From positions 107,563-171,562 of the forward strand of contig NZ_JASHJC010000010.1 in the NCBI RefSeq assembly GCF_030733385.1: a stretch of DNA of 64,000 bases. The letters run 5' to 3'. This document shows positions 18,100 to 27,212 of the stretch, in pieces; positions within the stretch are counted from its first letter, which is position 1, and each line of letters starts with the position of its first letter. Below the pieces are notes generated by a model. It saw nothing but the letters and a program-made list of their open reading frames with translations, was not told the origin of the DNA and did not search any database. The translations under genes and the position numbers were made by a program. This DNA is from Roseovarius sp. MMSF_3359 (GTDB lineage Bacteria > Pseudomonadota > Alphaproteobacteria > Rhodobacterales > Rhodobacteraceae).

Positions 18100-20508
18100 A
18101 TGCAAACCACCACAAGAGTGGCCGTCATCGGCGGCGGGGTTGTCGGATGCAGCGTTCTCTATCACCTGACCAAACTCGGGTGGTCGGATGTGATGCTGAT
18201 CGAACGCTCGGAACTGACCAGCGGCAGCACATGGCACGCGGCGGGGGGATTTCACACGCTCAACGGCGACACCAACATGGCCGCGCTTCAGGGGTACACG
18301 ATCAAGCTCTACAAGGAGCTCGAAGAGATCACCGGCATGTCCTGCGGGTTGCACCACGTGGGTGGTATGACGCTGGCCGATAACAAGGACCGGTTCGACA
18401 TGCTGCTGGCAGAACGAGCCAAGCACCGCTACATGGGGCTTGAGACCGAAATCGTCAGCCCCGATGAAATCCGCAAGATCGCCCCGATCACCAATACCGA
18501 CGGCATCCTGGGCGCGCTTTACGATCCGCTTGACGGCCACCTCGATCCAAGTGGGACAACCCACGCCTATGCCAAGGCCGCGCGTATGGGCGGGGCCACC
18601 ATTGAGACCCATTGCAAGGTGGTCGAGACCAACCCGCGCGACGATGGGACATGGGACGTGGTCACCGACAAGGGCACCATCCATGCCGAACACGTGGTGA
18701 ATGCCGGCGGCCTTTGGGCGCGTGAGGTGGGGGCGATGGCGGGCGTCTACCTGCCGCTGCACCCGATGGAGCATCAGTATATCGTCACCGACGAGATCGC
18801 CGAGATCTATGAACGTGACGAAGAGCACCCGCATGTGATGGACCCGGCGGGCGAAAGCTACCTGCGGCAGGAAGGCCGGGGCTTGTGCATCGGCTTCTAT
18901 GAACAGCCCTGCAAACCCTGGGCGGTAGATGGCACGCCCTGGGATTTCGGGCATGAGCTTCTGCCTGATGACCTCGACAAGATCGAGGACAGTATCGAAT
19001 TTGCGTATCGCCGTTTCCCCGTGCTTGAGGCCGCGGGTGTGAAATCAGTGATCCACGGGCCGTTTACCTTCGCCCCTGATGGCAACCCGCTGGTGGGTCC
19101 CGTGCCGGGGATGAAGAATTACTGGTCCGCCTGTGGCGTCATGGCCGGGTTCAGCCAGGGCGGCGGTGTGGGCCTCATGCTGGCGCAATGGATGATCGAG
19201 GGCGAATGCGAGCGCGACGTGACCGCGATGGATGTGGCGCGCTATGGCGACTGGATCACGCCCGGGTATACGCGGCCCAAGGTCATCGAGAACTATCAGA
19301 AACGGTTCTCAGTCGCCTATCCGAACGAAGAACTACCCGCCGCGCGCCCCTTCCTGCAGACGCCGATGTATGACGTCTTCGACAAGATGGGCGCGGTCTG
19401 GGGGCAGCAATACGGGCTTGAGGTGGTGAACTATTTCGCCGAAGGCGATGAGCCGCGTTTTGAAACACCCTCCTTCCGCCGATCAAACGCGTTCGAGGCC
19501 ACGGCGCGCGAGGTCAAGGCCGTGCGCGAGGCTGTGGGCATCAACGAGGTGCATAATTTTGGCAAATACCTGGTGACCGGGCAGAACGCCCGCATCTGGC
19601 TCGACCGGATCATGGCCGGACGCCTGCCCAAGCCCGGGCGGATCAGCCTCACGCCGATGCTCAGCCATAAAGGGCGGCTGATCGGAGATTTCACGATCTC
19701 CTGCCTCAGCAACGAAGCGTTCCAACTGACCGCATCCTACGGCGCGCAGGCCAATCACATGCGCTGGTTCGAGATGAACGAGGTCAAGGGCGTGATCGTC
19801 GAAAACATCTCCGACCGGCTGAACGGGTTCCAGATCGCGGGGCCGCGCGCCCGCGACGTGCTCTCGGCCTGCACCCGCGACGAGGTGAGCGACATGCGGT
19901 TCATGGATCTGCGTCATATCACCGTGGGCATGGTCGATTGCCTCGTGCAGCGGGTCAGCTACACCGGCGATCTCGGCTACGAGATTTATTGCGATCCGAT
20001 GGCGCAGCGGGCGCTATGGGACACGCTCTGGACCGAGGGGCAAAACCACGGGATGCGGCCCTTCGGCATGCGGGCAATGATGTCCTTGAGGCTCGACAAA
20101 TTCTTCGGTTCGTGGCTCAATGAGTTTTCACCCGACTATACGCCCGGTGAGACCGGCATGGATCGCTTTACGAGTTTTGATAAGAACATGGATTTTATTG
20201 GTCGCGAAGCCGCCACCGAAGAACGCGAGACCGGCGCCAAGCGCAGGCTTTGCGCATTCGAGGTAGAGGCGCAGGATGCCGATGTCGCTGCCTACGAGCC
20301 GATCTGGATCGATGGTAAGGTGCAGGGTTTCTGCACATCGGGCGGATATTCGCATTATGCGGGCAAGTCGATCGCGCTTGGCCTGATTCCGACCGAGCGG
20401 GCCCGCGACGGCCTGCAGGTCGAGATCGAGATCCTGGGCGAGATGTGCCCTGCCCGCCTCATCACCGAACCGCTCTTTGACGCCGATGGCGCGCGGATGC
20501 GCGGCTGA
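18100..20508 (+). CDS. FAD-dependent dimethylglycine/sarcosine dehydrogenase-like protein with GcvT domain (copy B)
   Basis: 802 residues, the same architecture as the divergent gene at 15405: FAD-binding AVIGGGVVGCSVLYHL, covalent-FAD histidine candidate His46 in SGSTWHAAG, a central FAO/M-type region (AVWGQQYGLEVVNYF) and a C-terminal GcvT domain (FQIAGPRARDVLSAC, SYTGDLGYEIYC, SLRLDKFFGSWLNEF). The two proteins agree closely at the N terminus and diverge further in, so they probably act on different N-methyl substrates. The stop overlaps the start of the MobA-like gene by one base, which indicates coupling. Confidence 0.85.
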   Translation: MQTTTRVAVIGGGVVGCSVLYHLTKLGWSDVMLIERSELTSGSTWHAAGGFHTLNGDTNMAALQGYTIKLYKELEEITGMSCGLHHVGGMTLADNKDRFDMLLAERAKHRYMGLETEIVSPDEIRKIAPITNTDGILGALYDPLDGHLDPSGTTHAYAKAARMGGATIETHCKVVETNPRDDGTWDVVTDKGTIHAEHVVNAGGLWAREVGAMAGVYLPLHPMEHQYIVTDEIAEIYERDEEHPHVMDPAGESYLRQEGRGLCIGFYEQPCKPWAVDGTPWDFGHELLPDDLDKIEDSIEFAYRRFPVLEAAGVKSVIHGPFTFAPDGNPLVGPVPGMKNYWSACGVMAGFSQGGGVGLMLAQWMIEGECERDVTAMDVARYGDWITPGYTRPKVIENYQKRFSVAYPNEELPAARPFLQTPMYDVFDKMGAVWGQQYGLEVVNYFAEGDEPRFETPSFRRSNAFEATAREVKAVREAVGINEVHNFGKYLVTGQNARIWLDRIMAGRLPKPGRISLTPMLSHKGRLIGDFTISCLSNEAFQLTASYGAQANHMRWFEMNEVKGVIVENISDRLNGFQIAGPRARDVLSACTRDEVSDMRFMDLRHITVGMVDCLVQRVSYTGDLGYEIYCDPMAQRALWDTLWTEGQNHGMRPFGMRAMMSLRLDKFFGSWLNEFSPDYTPGETGMDRFTSFDKNMDFIGREAATEERETGAKRRLCAFEVEAQDADVAAYEPIWIDGKVQGFCTSGGYSHYAGKSIALGLIPTERARDGLQVEIEILGEMCPARLITEPLFDADGARMRG

Positions 20509-21104
20509 TGCTGATCGTGATCCCCGCCGCCGGCGCCTCGTCGAGGATGCGGGGACGCGACAAGCTCCTGGAATGCGTCAGAAACCAGCCCCTTCTCGCA
20601 AGGCAGGTCTCAGTGGCCCTTGCCACCGGGATGGATGTTCTCGTCACCCTGCCTCCCGACAATCCGGACCGGCAGGCGATTGTCGAAGGGATGGCCGCGC
20701 AAAAACTGCACCTGATGGTGGTCGATCATGCGGAGGAAGGCCTGTCCGCATCTCTCCGCGGCGCGGTCACCTTCGCCCGGAACCACGATGCGGACAGCAT
20801 GATGATCCTGCTGGCAGATCTCCCCGAGATCGAGACCGCGGACCTGACCACGATGATACGGCAGTTCGACGGCAAGACCATCCTGCGCGCCTCTGACAGC
20901 GATGGACGGGCCGGCCATCCGGTAATCTTCCCGGGGCGATACTTTGGCGCCCTGCGCGGGTTGGCGGGGGATCAGGGGGCGCGGGTCATCATGATGGGCG
21001 AGGACGTGATGACGATCCCTCTGCCCGACAGGCGCGCCACCACGGACCTCGACACGCCCGAAGACTGGACCGAGTGGCGCGAACGCACCGGCTGCCTCGA
21101 CTGA
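20508..21104 (+). CDS. MobA-like nucleotidyltransferase family protein
   Basis: 198 residues. The N-terminal motif IPAAGASSRMRGRDKLL is the nucleotide-binding loop of NTP_transf_3 proteins (MobA, MocA, IspD-like); LLADLPEIETAD supplies the metal-binding aspartate, and GHPVIFPGRYF the usual third motif. Such enzymes transfer CMP, GMP or similar to a cofactor or sugar phosphate. MocA-type molybdopterin cytidylyltransferases are the nearest in overall look. Coupling to a flavin-dependent dehydrogenase rather than to a molybdoenzyme is unusual, so the acceptor is uncertain. Confidence 0.78.
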   Translation: MLIVIPAAGASSRMRGRDKLLECVRNQPLLARQVSVALATGMDVLVTLPPDNPDRQAIVEGMAAQKLHLMVVDHAEEGLSASLRGAVTFARNHDADSMMILLADLPEIETADLTTMIRQFDGKTILRASDSDGRAGHPVIFPGRYFGALRGLAGDQGARVIMMGEDVMTIPLPDRRATTDLDTPEDWTEWRERTGCLD

Positions 21105-21135
21105 GTATCCAACCACTTAGAGCGCCAGAAATGAA

Positions 21136-21162
21136 ACAATCCCGGCCAATGACCGGGATTGT
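21136..21162. terminator. perfect 10-bp hairpin between convergent genes
   Basis: ACAATCCCGG (21136-21145) pairs with CCGGGATTGT (21153-21162) across a seven-base loop. It lies between the convergent ends of the MobA-like gene (21104) and the Hint protein gene (21237). There is no T-run on either side, so it may be a weak terminator or an RNA-stabilising 3' stem. Confidence 0.55.
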
Positions 21163-21236
21163 CCATCTTGAAACCGGAACAGCCCCTGTCCGACTTCGAT
21201 GATCGGCCCGCCCCCCGGGGCCAATCGGCTGCATTC

Positions 21237-23618
21237 CTATTCAACCAGCAATCGCGCCTCATGCCGTTTCAATGACTTCCGGGCGGCCTGGTACCCCTGG
21301 ATACCGGCATCGCCGCGCAATTCGGGGAAGAGGTCAAAAATCTCATCCCGCTGCGCGCCGCCCATCCCGTCAAGTACCTGTTCGCCGGGCTGAAAGCTCT
21401 CGGTCCAGGATCCGTTCGACAGAACAACCTCGTGTTGTTCGAACATGAAATGGATGTAGGTTGTGCCGGATGTTTCCACCTGCGCCACCCCGTCCAGACC
21501 AGTCATGTGCTTGGCCGCCGCGAGGACTTCGCGCTCTTCGAAATAAAGGGCGGTCTTGTCGTTGTTCACAAGGATACGATGCTGCGGGCTGACCAGCAGG
21601 TCACGCTCCGGCAGGTCATGACCCAGAGATCCGGCGCGGATCAGGATGGGTTTCAGGTGCGGCGCCTGCTGCAGCTCCCGCCGGTTCAGATGCCGCTTCC
21701 CGATCCAGCGGATTTCCTGCAGCCCGTTGTCACGGGTGATCACCCGGTCCCCGACCTTCAAATCCTCGACATGTTTTTCACCGCGCGGTGTCGCAATCAC
21801 GCATCCGGGCGTGAAACAAGGGATGATGTTTTCGATATTGGCGAATTGCATCGAGCCGGTGACATTGCCATCGGCATCGGTGAACTCGACAAACCCGTCC
21901 TCCTGATCCGCGGAGGTATAGGTGATGGTCAGGCCACCGCCGGGATTTTCCGCCTCCGCCGCGCCGGTCAGGTCGAGCGTGTCGAAATCAATGCCGGTCT
22001 CGTTGCCGTCAACCACATCGCCGTCGGTAATGCCGCGGAACGTATCCTGATCCGCGCCGCCCAGAAGGTCATCGGCGCCCTGCCCCCCGATGATCGTGTC
22101 ATCGCCCGCGCCACCGATCAGCGTGTCATCGCCCCGGTTGCCGCGCAGCACATCGTCGCCGACACCGCCCAGGGCCAGGTCATCACCGCGCCCGGCGCGC
22201 ACATCGTCATCACCCTCACCCGCAAGGATCGTATCGTCGCCGCGGCCCGCCCGCACGACATCGTCATTCGGCCCTTCGCCGGGCAGGATTTCATCCATGT
22301 TGTCGATGCGGTCGCCATCCGGGTCGCCGGTATAGGCCACGTCGATCAGGTCATCGCCCGCCGTCCCCTCGACGATGCCGTCGCGCATGTCGGCGCCCAC
22401 TGTCACGGTCACGGTGGCAGTGTCGTTGCCGCCCTGACCGTCACTGACCGCGTAGGTGAAGGTGTCGGTGCCGGTGAACCCGTCATTGGGCGAATAGGTG
22501 ATGGTGCCGTCGGGATTGATCGTGGTAGTGCCATTGGCGCCATTGCCGGCCTCGGTCACGGTCAGCGGGTCGCCATCCACATCATCGTCATTGTCCAGAA
22601 CGTCGATGACTACATCGGCCTGGAAACCGGTCGCCGCACCATCATCCGCGGCGTCGGGGTCGTCGTTGACCGCATCGACCGTTACCGTGACCGTGGCGGT
22701 GTCTTCGCCGCCGTTGCCATCGCTGATCGTATAGCTGAACGTATCTTCGCCATTGAAATTGGCGTTCGGCGTGTAGGTGATCGTGCCATCCGGGTTGATC
22801 TCTGTGGTGCCGTTGGCGCCATCCGTGGCCGCCGTGACCGACAGCGGATCTCCATCGGGATCATCGTCATTATCCAGCACGTCGATAACGATGTTTGTGT
22901 CCTCATCTCCTGTGGCACGATCATCAGCCGCCTCGGGCCCAAGGCCGCCGCCGGTCAAAATGTCGGTGTTGTAGATGGCCACGTAATTAATCGAGCCATC
23001 GAAATGATTGCCATACTGGCCGTCATCTGTTTCCCGCGCGCCGAAAGTCCAGCTTTCGTCGTCATTATCGGTGACATCCATGGTCAGACCGGGGTTTTCC
23101 GCCGATACGGTCGCGTCGGTCCCCTGTGTCAGGTTCTGCACCTCAAAGACCAAGCCGTTATCCGGAGACCAAGAGTAGCTCGCCTTGATCGTGTCGCCTT
23201 CGTCAAAGAACCCCGGGCCGGTGGTCAGGTTCACATCATGCCCGTTGTCGCAGTGCCAGACCTGAACGGCGCCTTCGCGGGTGACGCTAATCTCGAACCA
23301 CCCCTCCTGGTTCGCGTCCGCCTGTTCGCCGCGATTGACAATCGTATCCGGTGAGGAACCGATATGGTCGTTTTGCGTGAATTCGACGGCAATCGTCCCT
23401 TCGGCAAGGTTGAACGGCGCGTCATTCCCGCCATTCACCTCGAACATCCCGCAGCCGCCCGTGTGCAGAGCCCCGCCCGAGATCGACGCATCGCCCTGCA
23501 GGTGACCATCCTGGGCAATGCCATCGGCAAGCCCGGTATCTTTCTTGGGGCCGCTGTTCAGAAAATCCCACAGACCAATCAGGTTGGACGCATTCGGGTC
23601 ATCGAAGTTATTCGACAT
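21237..23618 (-). CDS. secreted LamG / cadherin-like / RTX / Hint-domain protein
   Basis: 793 residues and strongly acidic. Order of parts: LamG-like jelly roll (about 10-220), two cadherin-like repeats (229-316 and 322-408, each with VIDVLDNDDD and INPDGTITY), RTX calcium-binding nonapeptides (about 413-530, GGxGxD-type units), then a Hint domain from Cys601 (PCFTPGCVIATPRG, VGDRVITRDNG, SPQHRILV). There is no Sec signal; RTX repeats imply type I secretion, though no transporter genes are nearby. Hint domains can self-cleave at the leading cysteine. After 601 only about 190 residues remain, so cleavage would release little besides the Hint part. Surface or matrix adhesion is the likely role. 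Confidence 0.85.
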   Translation of the reverse strand: MSNNFDDPNASNLIGLWDFLNSGPKKDTGLADGIAQDGHLQGDASISGGALHTGGCGMFEVNGGNDAPFNLAEGTIAVEFTQNDHIGSSPDTIVNRGEQADANQEGWFEISVTREGAVQVWHCDNGHDVNLTTGPGFFDEGDTIKASYSWSPDNGLVFEVQNLTQGTDATVSAENPGLTMDVTDNDDESWTFGARETDDGQYGNHFDGSINYVAIYNTDILTGGGLGPEAADDRATGDEDTNIVIDVLDNDDDPDGDPLSVTAATDGANGTTEINPDGTITYTPNANFNGEDTFSYTISDGNGGEDTATVTVTVDAVNDDPDAADDGAATGFQADVVIDVLDNDDDVDGDPLTVTEAGNGANGTTTINPDGTITYSPNDGFTGTDTFTYAVSDGQGGNDTATVTVTVGADMRDGIVEGTAGDDLIDVAYTGDPDGDRIDNMDEILPGEGPNDDVVRAGRGDDTILAGEGDDDVRAGRGDDLALGGVGDDVLRGNRGDDTLIGGAGDDTIIGGQGADDLLGGADQDTFRGITDGDVVDGNETGIDFDTLDLTGAAEAENPGGGLTITYTSADQEDGFVEFTDADGNVTGSMQFANIENIIPCFTPGCVIATPRGEKHVEDLKVGDRVITRDNGLQEIRWIGKRHLNRRELQQAPHLKPILIRAGSLGHDLPERDLLVSPQHRILVNNDKTALYFEEREVLAAAKHMTGLDGVAQVETSGTTYIHFMFEQHEVVLSNGSWTESFQPGEQVLDGMGGAQRDEIFDLFPELRGDAGIQGYQAARKSLKRHEARLLVE

Positions 23619-24311
23619 CGTCTTCTCCTACGCTGTGGCTGGCCGGTGCCGAAGGGCCGGGCCACAGAAACCATTTACCTGTACCGTCCCCGGCACATGC
23701 CGGATCTGGCTACCTGCGCGTACCTCAGATGCCGGTCGGGAGAAGAGCCACCGGTTGACGGTGGCGAGGATCGCGACAACAACCCGTCGCGCCCTAGCGT
23801 GTTCACTGCATTGCCACAACGACAATGGCGTTCGCACGTCTCCCGCATCTTTGGTGATGCGCGTCTTGTGCGGTCGCCCCCGTGACCTACAAACATCGCC
23901 CCCCAGTTGGGCAGGACCGTTGTACCAAATGGATGTTTTCAAAAAAGCGAAATTTGTTCGAAATTTGTCGGTATCTCCTGACGGGGCAGCAAATTCGTTA
24001 ACAAATACAAGCACGTTTCAACAACCCTGGGATTACTCACTGCCTTTGCCTTACGTTGCGTGAAGCGCATAAACAAGTGTTTTTCCAGAAGTTTGCAAAT
24101 TTTATTCAACCCCTGGTTTATTTTGCGGCCGGGGTCAGCACCGCCGGATCACGGCTCTCAACGGGCGAACACTTTTTGGCCATATTGGTAAATCCCGATG
24201 ATCCAAATCCGATCCAATCCCTATGAAAGGTGCGGACCATTTCGCATATGGAAACAAAGCCGATTTGCCCCACGAATCGACGTGGATCATGGGGCAATGA
24301 TTGCGGAGAGT
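23619..24311. other. long intergenic region, promoter side of the Hint gene
   Basis: About 690 bases lie between the Hint-protein start and tRNA-Leu. The first 300 are GC-rich with no convincing gene in any frame. 23930-24130 is clearly AT-rich with several T-runs and is a plausible promoter or regulatory stretch for the minus-strand Hint gene. Open frames here have poor codon structure and no recognisable protein, so I call no gene. Confidence 0.4.
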
Positions 24312-24397
24312 TGGTACCCAAGGCCGGACTCGAACCGGCACGCCCGTTAAGGCGGGGGATTTTGAATCCCCTGCGTCTACCATTCCGCCACTTGGGC
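24312..24397 (-). tRNA. tRNA-Leu (anticodon CAA)
   Basis: Read on the minus strand it begins GCCCAAGTGGCGGAATGG and ends CTTGGGTACCA. Acceptor arms GCCCAAG/CTTGGGT pair, with a G-U at the end. The anticodon stem GGGGA/TCCCC encloses loop TTCAAAA, giving anticodon CAA for UUG. A long variable arm (CGCCTTAACGGGCG) is typical of class II tRNA-Leu, and GGTTCGAGTCC is the T arm. CCA is encoded. Confidence 0.95.
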
Positions 24398-24541
24398 ACT
24401 GTCCGTAGCTCTATCCAAGCTCGGCGGTGGCGTCCAGTACCCGCGCGCGGTTTTTTGGCCCGCTGCCGCCTACCGCGGGGCTTGACCCGCCAAGCCCGCC
24501 ATGGTCTGAGGCGGCATGACCCAAAGGAACCGCCGCCGCCC

Positions 24542-25120
24542 ATGATCCGCAAACTCTACGACTGGACCATTCGCATGGCGGATCACCCGCGCGCCCTGTG
24601 GGTGCTGGCGCTGGTGGCCTTTGTCGAAAGCTCGGTCTTTCCGATCCCACCCGATGTGCTGATGATCCCGATGATCCTCGCGCGCCCTGACCGGGCCTGG
24701 CTGGTTGCCGCGGTGGCCATGATTGCCTCCGTCGTGGGCGGGCTTCTGGGCTATGCCATCGGCGCGCTGGCGTATGACCAGATCGGCCAACCCATCCTGA
24801 CCGCCCTCGGCAAAGCGGACGCCATGGGCGAATTCAGCGTCCGATTCAACGATTTCGGGTTCTGGGCCGTGCTGACCGCGGGGATCACACCGTTTCCCTA
24901 CAAGGTCATCACCATCATGTCCGGCTGGACCGGCATGCCGCTTTCCACGTTCATCATCACGTCGCTGCTGGCGCGTGGCTTGCGGTTCTTCCTGGTGGCG
25001 GGGCTTTTGTGGAAGTTCGGCTCACCCATTCGTGATTTCATCGAAAAGCGTTTGGGCTTGATGACCATCCTTTTCGTGGTTTTGCTGTTCGGCGGGTTCT
25101 ATCTCGTGAGGCATATGTAA
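24542..25120 (+). CDS. YqaA-family (DedA-like) inner-membrane protein
   Basis: 192 residues with four or five hydrophobic segments. FVESSVFPIPPDVLMIPMIL and the GITPFPYKVITIMSG loop are typical of the YqaA/SNARE-associated Golgi (VTT) family. These proteins are linked to lipid scrambling or undecaprenyl-phosphate recycling in relatives; the role of YqaA itself is not established. The ATG at 24542 was chosen because homology starts there. It is followed by dsbB after two bases, so the two are probably co-expressed. Confidence 0.82.
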   Translation: MIRKLYDWTIRMADHPRALWVLALVAFVESSVFPIPPDVLMIPMILARPDRAWLVAAVAMIASVVGGLLGYAIGALAYDQIGQPILTALGKADAMGEFSVRFNDFGFWAVLTAGITPFPYKVITIMSGWTGMPLSTFIITSLLARGLRFFLVAGLLWKFGSPIRDFIEKRLGLMTILFVVLLFGGFYLVRHM

Positions 25121-25122
25121 TC

Positions 25123-25593
25123 ATGACCGCCGAGCGCAAATGGGTCGTTCTTGCCGCCGCTGGATCGGTGCTGCTGATGCTGGGCGCGCTGGCGTTTCAG
25201 CATATCGGCGGCATGCCGCCCTGCAAGCTCTGCATCTGGCAACGCTGGCCGCATGTCATAGCCATCGGCATCGGCGTCGCGGCATTCGCCCTGCCCGGCC
25301 GCGGGTTGCCTCTGGTCGGCGCTTTGGCGGCGCTGGCGACATCCGGCATCGGCCTCTACCACACCGGCGTCGAACGTGGCTGGTGGGAGGGTCCGGCGTC
25401 ATGCTCCTCCTCCGGCGTTTCCGGCCTGTCGGCAGATGACCTCTTTGAACAGGTCATGTCGGCGCCGCTCGTGCGCTGCGACGAGGTCCCCTGGGCGCTT
25501 TTCGGCCTGTCGATGGCAAGCTGGAATGCCATCTTAGCTCTGGCATTGGCAACCGTCTGGCTCAAAGCCGCAAGAGCAACTGGCACTGCCTAA
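25123..25593 (+). CDS. dsbB: disulfide bond formation protein B
   Basis: Inner-membrane quinone reductase that reoxidises periplasmic DsbA. 156 residues with four predicted transmembrane helices. The first redox pair is Cys34/Cys37 in PPCKLCIWQRW; the second is Cys94 and Cys119 (PASCSSS and LVRCDE) in the long periplasmic loop. The QRWPH motif near the first pair is the expected quinone-proximal element. No dsbA lies in the window. Confidence 0.92.
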   Translation: MTAERKWVVLAAAGSVLLMLGALAFQHIGGMPPCKLCIWQRWPHVIAIGIGVAAFALPGRGLPLVGALAALATSGIGLYHTGVERGWWEGPASCSSSGVSGLSADDLFEQVMSAPLVRCDEVPWALFGLSMASWNAILALALATVWLKAARATGTA

Positions 25594-25617
25594 GCCGATC
25601 CAAGTTCGGTGAATAAC

Positions 25618-25844
25618 GACTTTGAGCCCGAAGCGGAAGCTCGTGTTCGAAACCCGCGCGGAATCAAGGCCAAAGGCCGCCGCGCGATGGCCACCCCCCC
25701 GCAAGGGCTGGCGATTGGGTGGGGTCGTGCACCGCACAGAGGTTTTTCGGACTTGGCGAAGATAAATTGCATCTGAACACGGTTGTTCGCCACCCCGCGG
25801 TCTGGCCATCGCGCGGCTCGTTCGTGGATGTCCGCTATGTCCGC
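25618..25844. repeat. dispersed intergenic repeat, copy A
   Basis: This 227-base block fills most of the gap between dsbB and the P450 gene. It recurs in inverted orientation at 44317-44542 with high identity, including an uninterrupted identical stretch of about 76 bases (here 25740-25818). A third, degenerate copy of part of it lies near 44120. The longest open frame on the minus strand (MANNRVQMQFIFAKSEKP...) shifts frame relative to the other copy, which argues against a conserved protein. Confidence 0.75.
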
Positions 25845-25847
25845 ACT

Positions 25848-27212
25848 TCACCCGTTGCGGCAAGTCAGGCTCAGCCAGATACCTTCCTTCCCTCTGACCG
25901 TCAGATGCGCCACTGGTTCTGCGGGTTTTTCAGGAACCAGTTCAAAGCGGTACGCATGCACCAGCATCGACAGCAAAAGCGGTCCTTCGATCATCGCAAA
26001 CCCCGCCCCGGGGCAGACGCGCTGACCGGTGGAGAACGGCATATAGGCCTGGCGCAGGCAGCTCTTGCCATTCTCTGTGCCATAGCGCGCGGGGTCGAAC
26101 CCGTCGGGGTTATCCCACAGCCGTTCATGCCGGTGCAGATGCCAGGGGCTGAGCACGATCTGCGCCCCTTTCGGCACGTCGCGGTCGCGAAACCGCTCCG
26201 GGCACGATGCCTCCCGCACCATCATCGGCACCGGCGGATAGAGCCGCAGCGTTTCCCGGAACACATCGCGCGAGAGACGTAGACGCGACAGATCGGAAAA
26301 CCCGAAATCATCGCCCAGAACCTCCGCCTCCTGCGCCACGCGTTCCTGCCACTCGGGGTGCATTGCCAACAGGTAGAGCGCCCAGGCGAGCGCCGACGCG
26401 CTGGTCTCGTGGCCCGCCAGGAAAAAGATCGCCACCTGATCGACCATCTCTTCGGTGCTGAAGGTCTCGCCGGTTTCAGGGTCGGCTGTGGTCATGATCT
26501 TGGTAGCAAGGTCATCCGGTGCCTCACCGGAGCGGATCTGTGCCATGCGCGCCGCCGTAAGCTCCGTGATAAGCGCCCGGATATGCCGCGCGGTCCGGTG
26601 CGTCGCGCGGCGGTGCAACCGTGGAAACCACCGCGGCAGGGGCAGAAGCGCGCCCAGATTGACCACCGGTTGGGTGCGTTGGTGATCCCGAAAGGCGGTG
26701 AAAACCTGCGACGCGGTTTCATGTTCAATGGGGATCGAGAACAACGTGCGAAAGATCACATCGGCGGCGGCATGGCTGGTTTCGGCCTCGACTTCCAACG
26801 GCGCGCCATCCGCAAGCGGGGCTAGACGGGCCACCGCCGCCTGCCCGGCCGCCCACATCGCGGGATAGGTATCGCGCAACCGTCCGCCTTCGAACGCAGG
26901 GTCGATGATCCGCCGCTGCCGCTTCCAGACCTTGCCATTGGTCACAAAGACCGAATTACCCAGAAGCGGGGTCAGCCCCTCGCGCACCCGGTCGGACTTC
27001 GGGAAATCGTCTGGCCGGTCCTTGAGCACGAGATCAACGAGTTCGGGCTGATTACACAGGTAGGAGCGGAAGAAAGGCGTACGGAATTCGGCCATCCACG
27101 CCCGGTAGAGACGCGCCGGTTGCGCCGACAGGATGTCCTGCCGGAAGAGCCGGAGATAGCGCCAGAGCGACACGCGCCCGCTGCGCGCCGGGGGTTTGGG
27201 CGGCATTGTCAC
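25848..27212 (-). CDS. cytochrome P450
   Basis: 454 residues, soluble. The heme ligand is Cys400 in FSTGQRVCPGAGFA (FxxGxRxCxG). The I-helix motif is AGHETSAS, the K-helix ExxR is ETLR, and WKRQRRIIDPAF is the C-helix region. The layout resembles bacterial CYPs that accept fatty acids or terpenoids, but the substrate is not predictable. The GTG start at 27212 overlaps the upstream stop (GTGA) and has GGAG nine bases before it; an ATG lies two codons later. No ferredoxin or reductase gene lies next to it. It is coupled to a membrane hydrolase, so the two may act on one lipid substrate. Confidence 0.9.
   Translation of the reverse strand: MTMPPKPPARSGRVSLWRYLRLFRQDILSAQPARLYRAWMAEFRTPFFRSYLCNQPELVDLVLKDRPDDFPKSDRVREGLTPLLGNSVFVTNGKVWKRQRRIIDPAFEGGRLRDTYPAMWAAGQAAVARLAPLADGAPLEVEAETSHAAADVIFRTLFSIPIEHETASQVFTAFRDHQRTQPVVNLGALLPLPRWFPRLHRRATHRTARHIRALITELTAARMAQIRSGEAPDDLATKIMTTADPETGETFSTEEMVDQVAIFFLAGHETSASALAWALYLLAMHPEWQERVAQEAEVLGDDFGFSDLSRLRLSRDVFRETLRLYPPVPMMVREASCPERFRDRDVPKGAQIVLSPWHLHRHERLWDNPDGFDPARYGTENGKSCLRQAYMPFSTGQRVCPGAGFAMIEGPLLLSMLVHAYRFELVPEKPAEPVAHLTVRGKEGIWLSLTCRNG

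Noticed and set aside
22600..22960. Tandem DNA repeat in the Hint gene as an unstable locus
   Set aside because: The two cadherin-like units agree in protein pattern but differ at many bases; ordinary domain repetition.
24121..24311. Second tRNA or att site beside tRNA-Leu
   Set aside because: No repeat of the tRNA-Leu end was found nearby, and the flanking DNA has no island genes.
25590..25793. Minus-strand reading frame in repeat copy A as a real protein
   Set aside because: The equivalent copy at 44317 carries a frameshift in the middle, and no ribosome site or known family was found.
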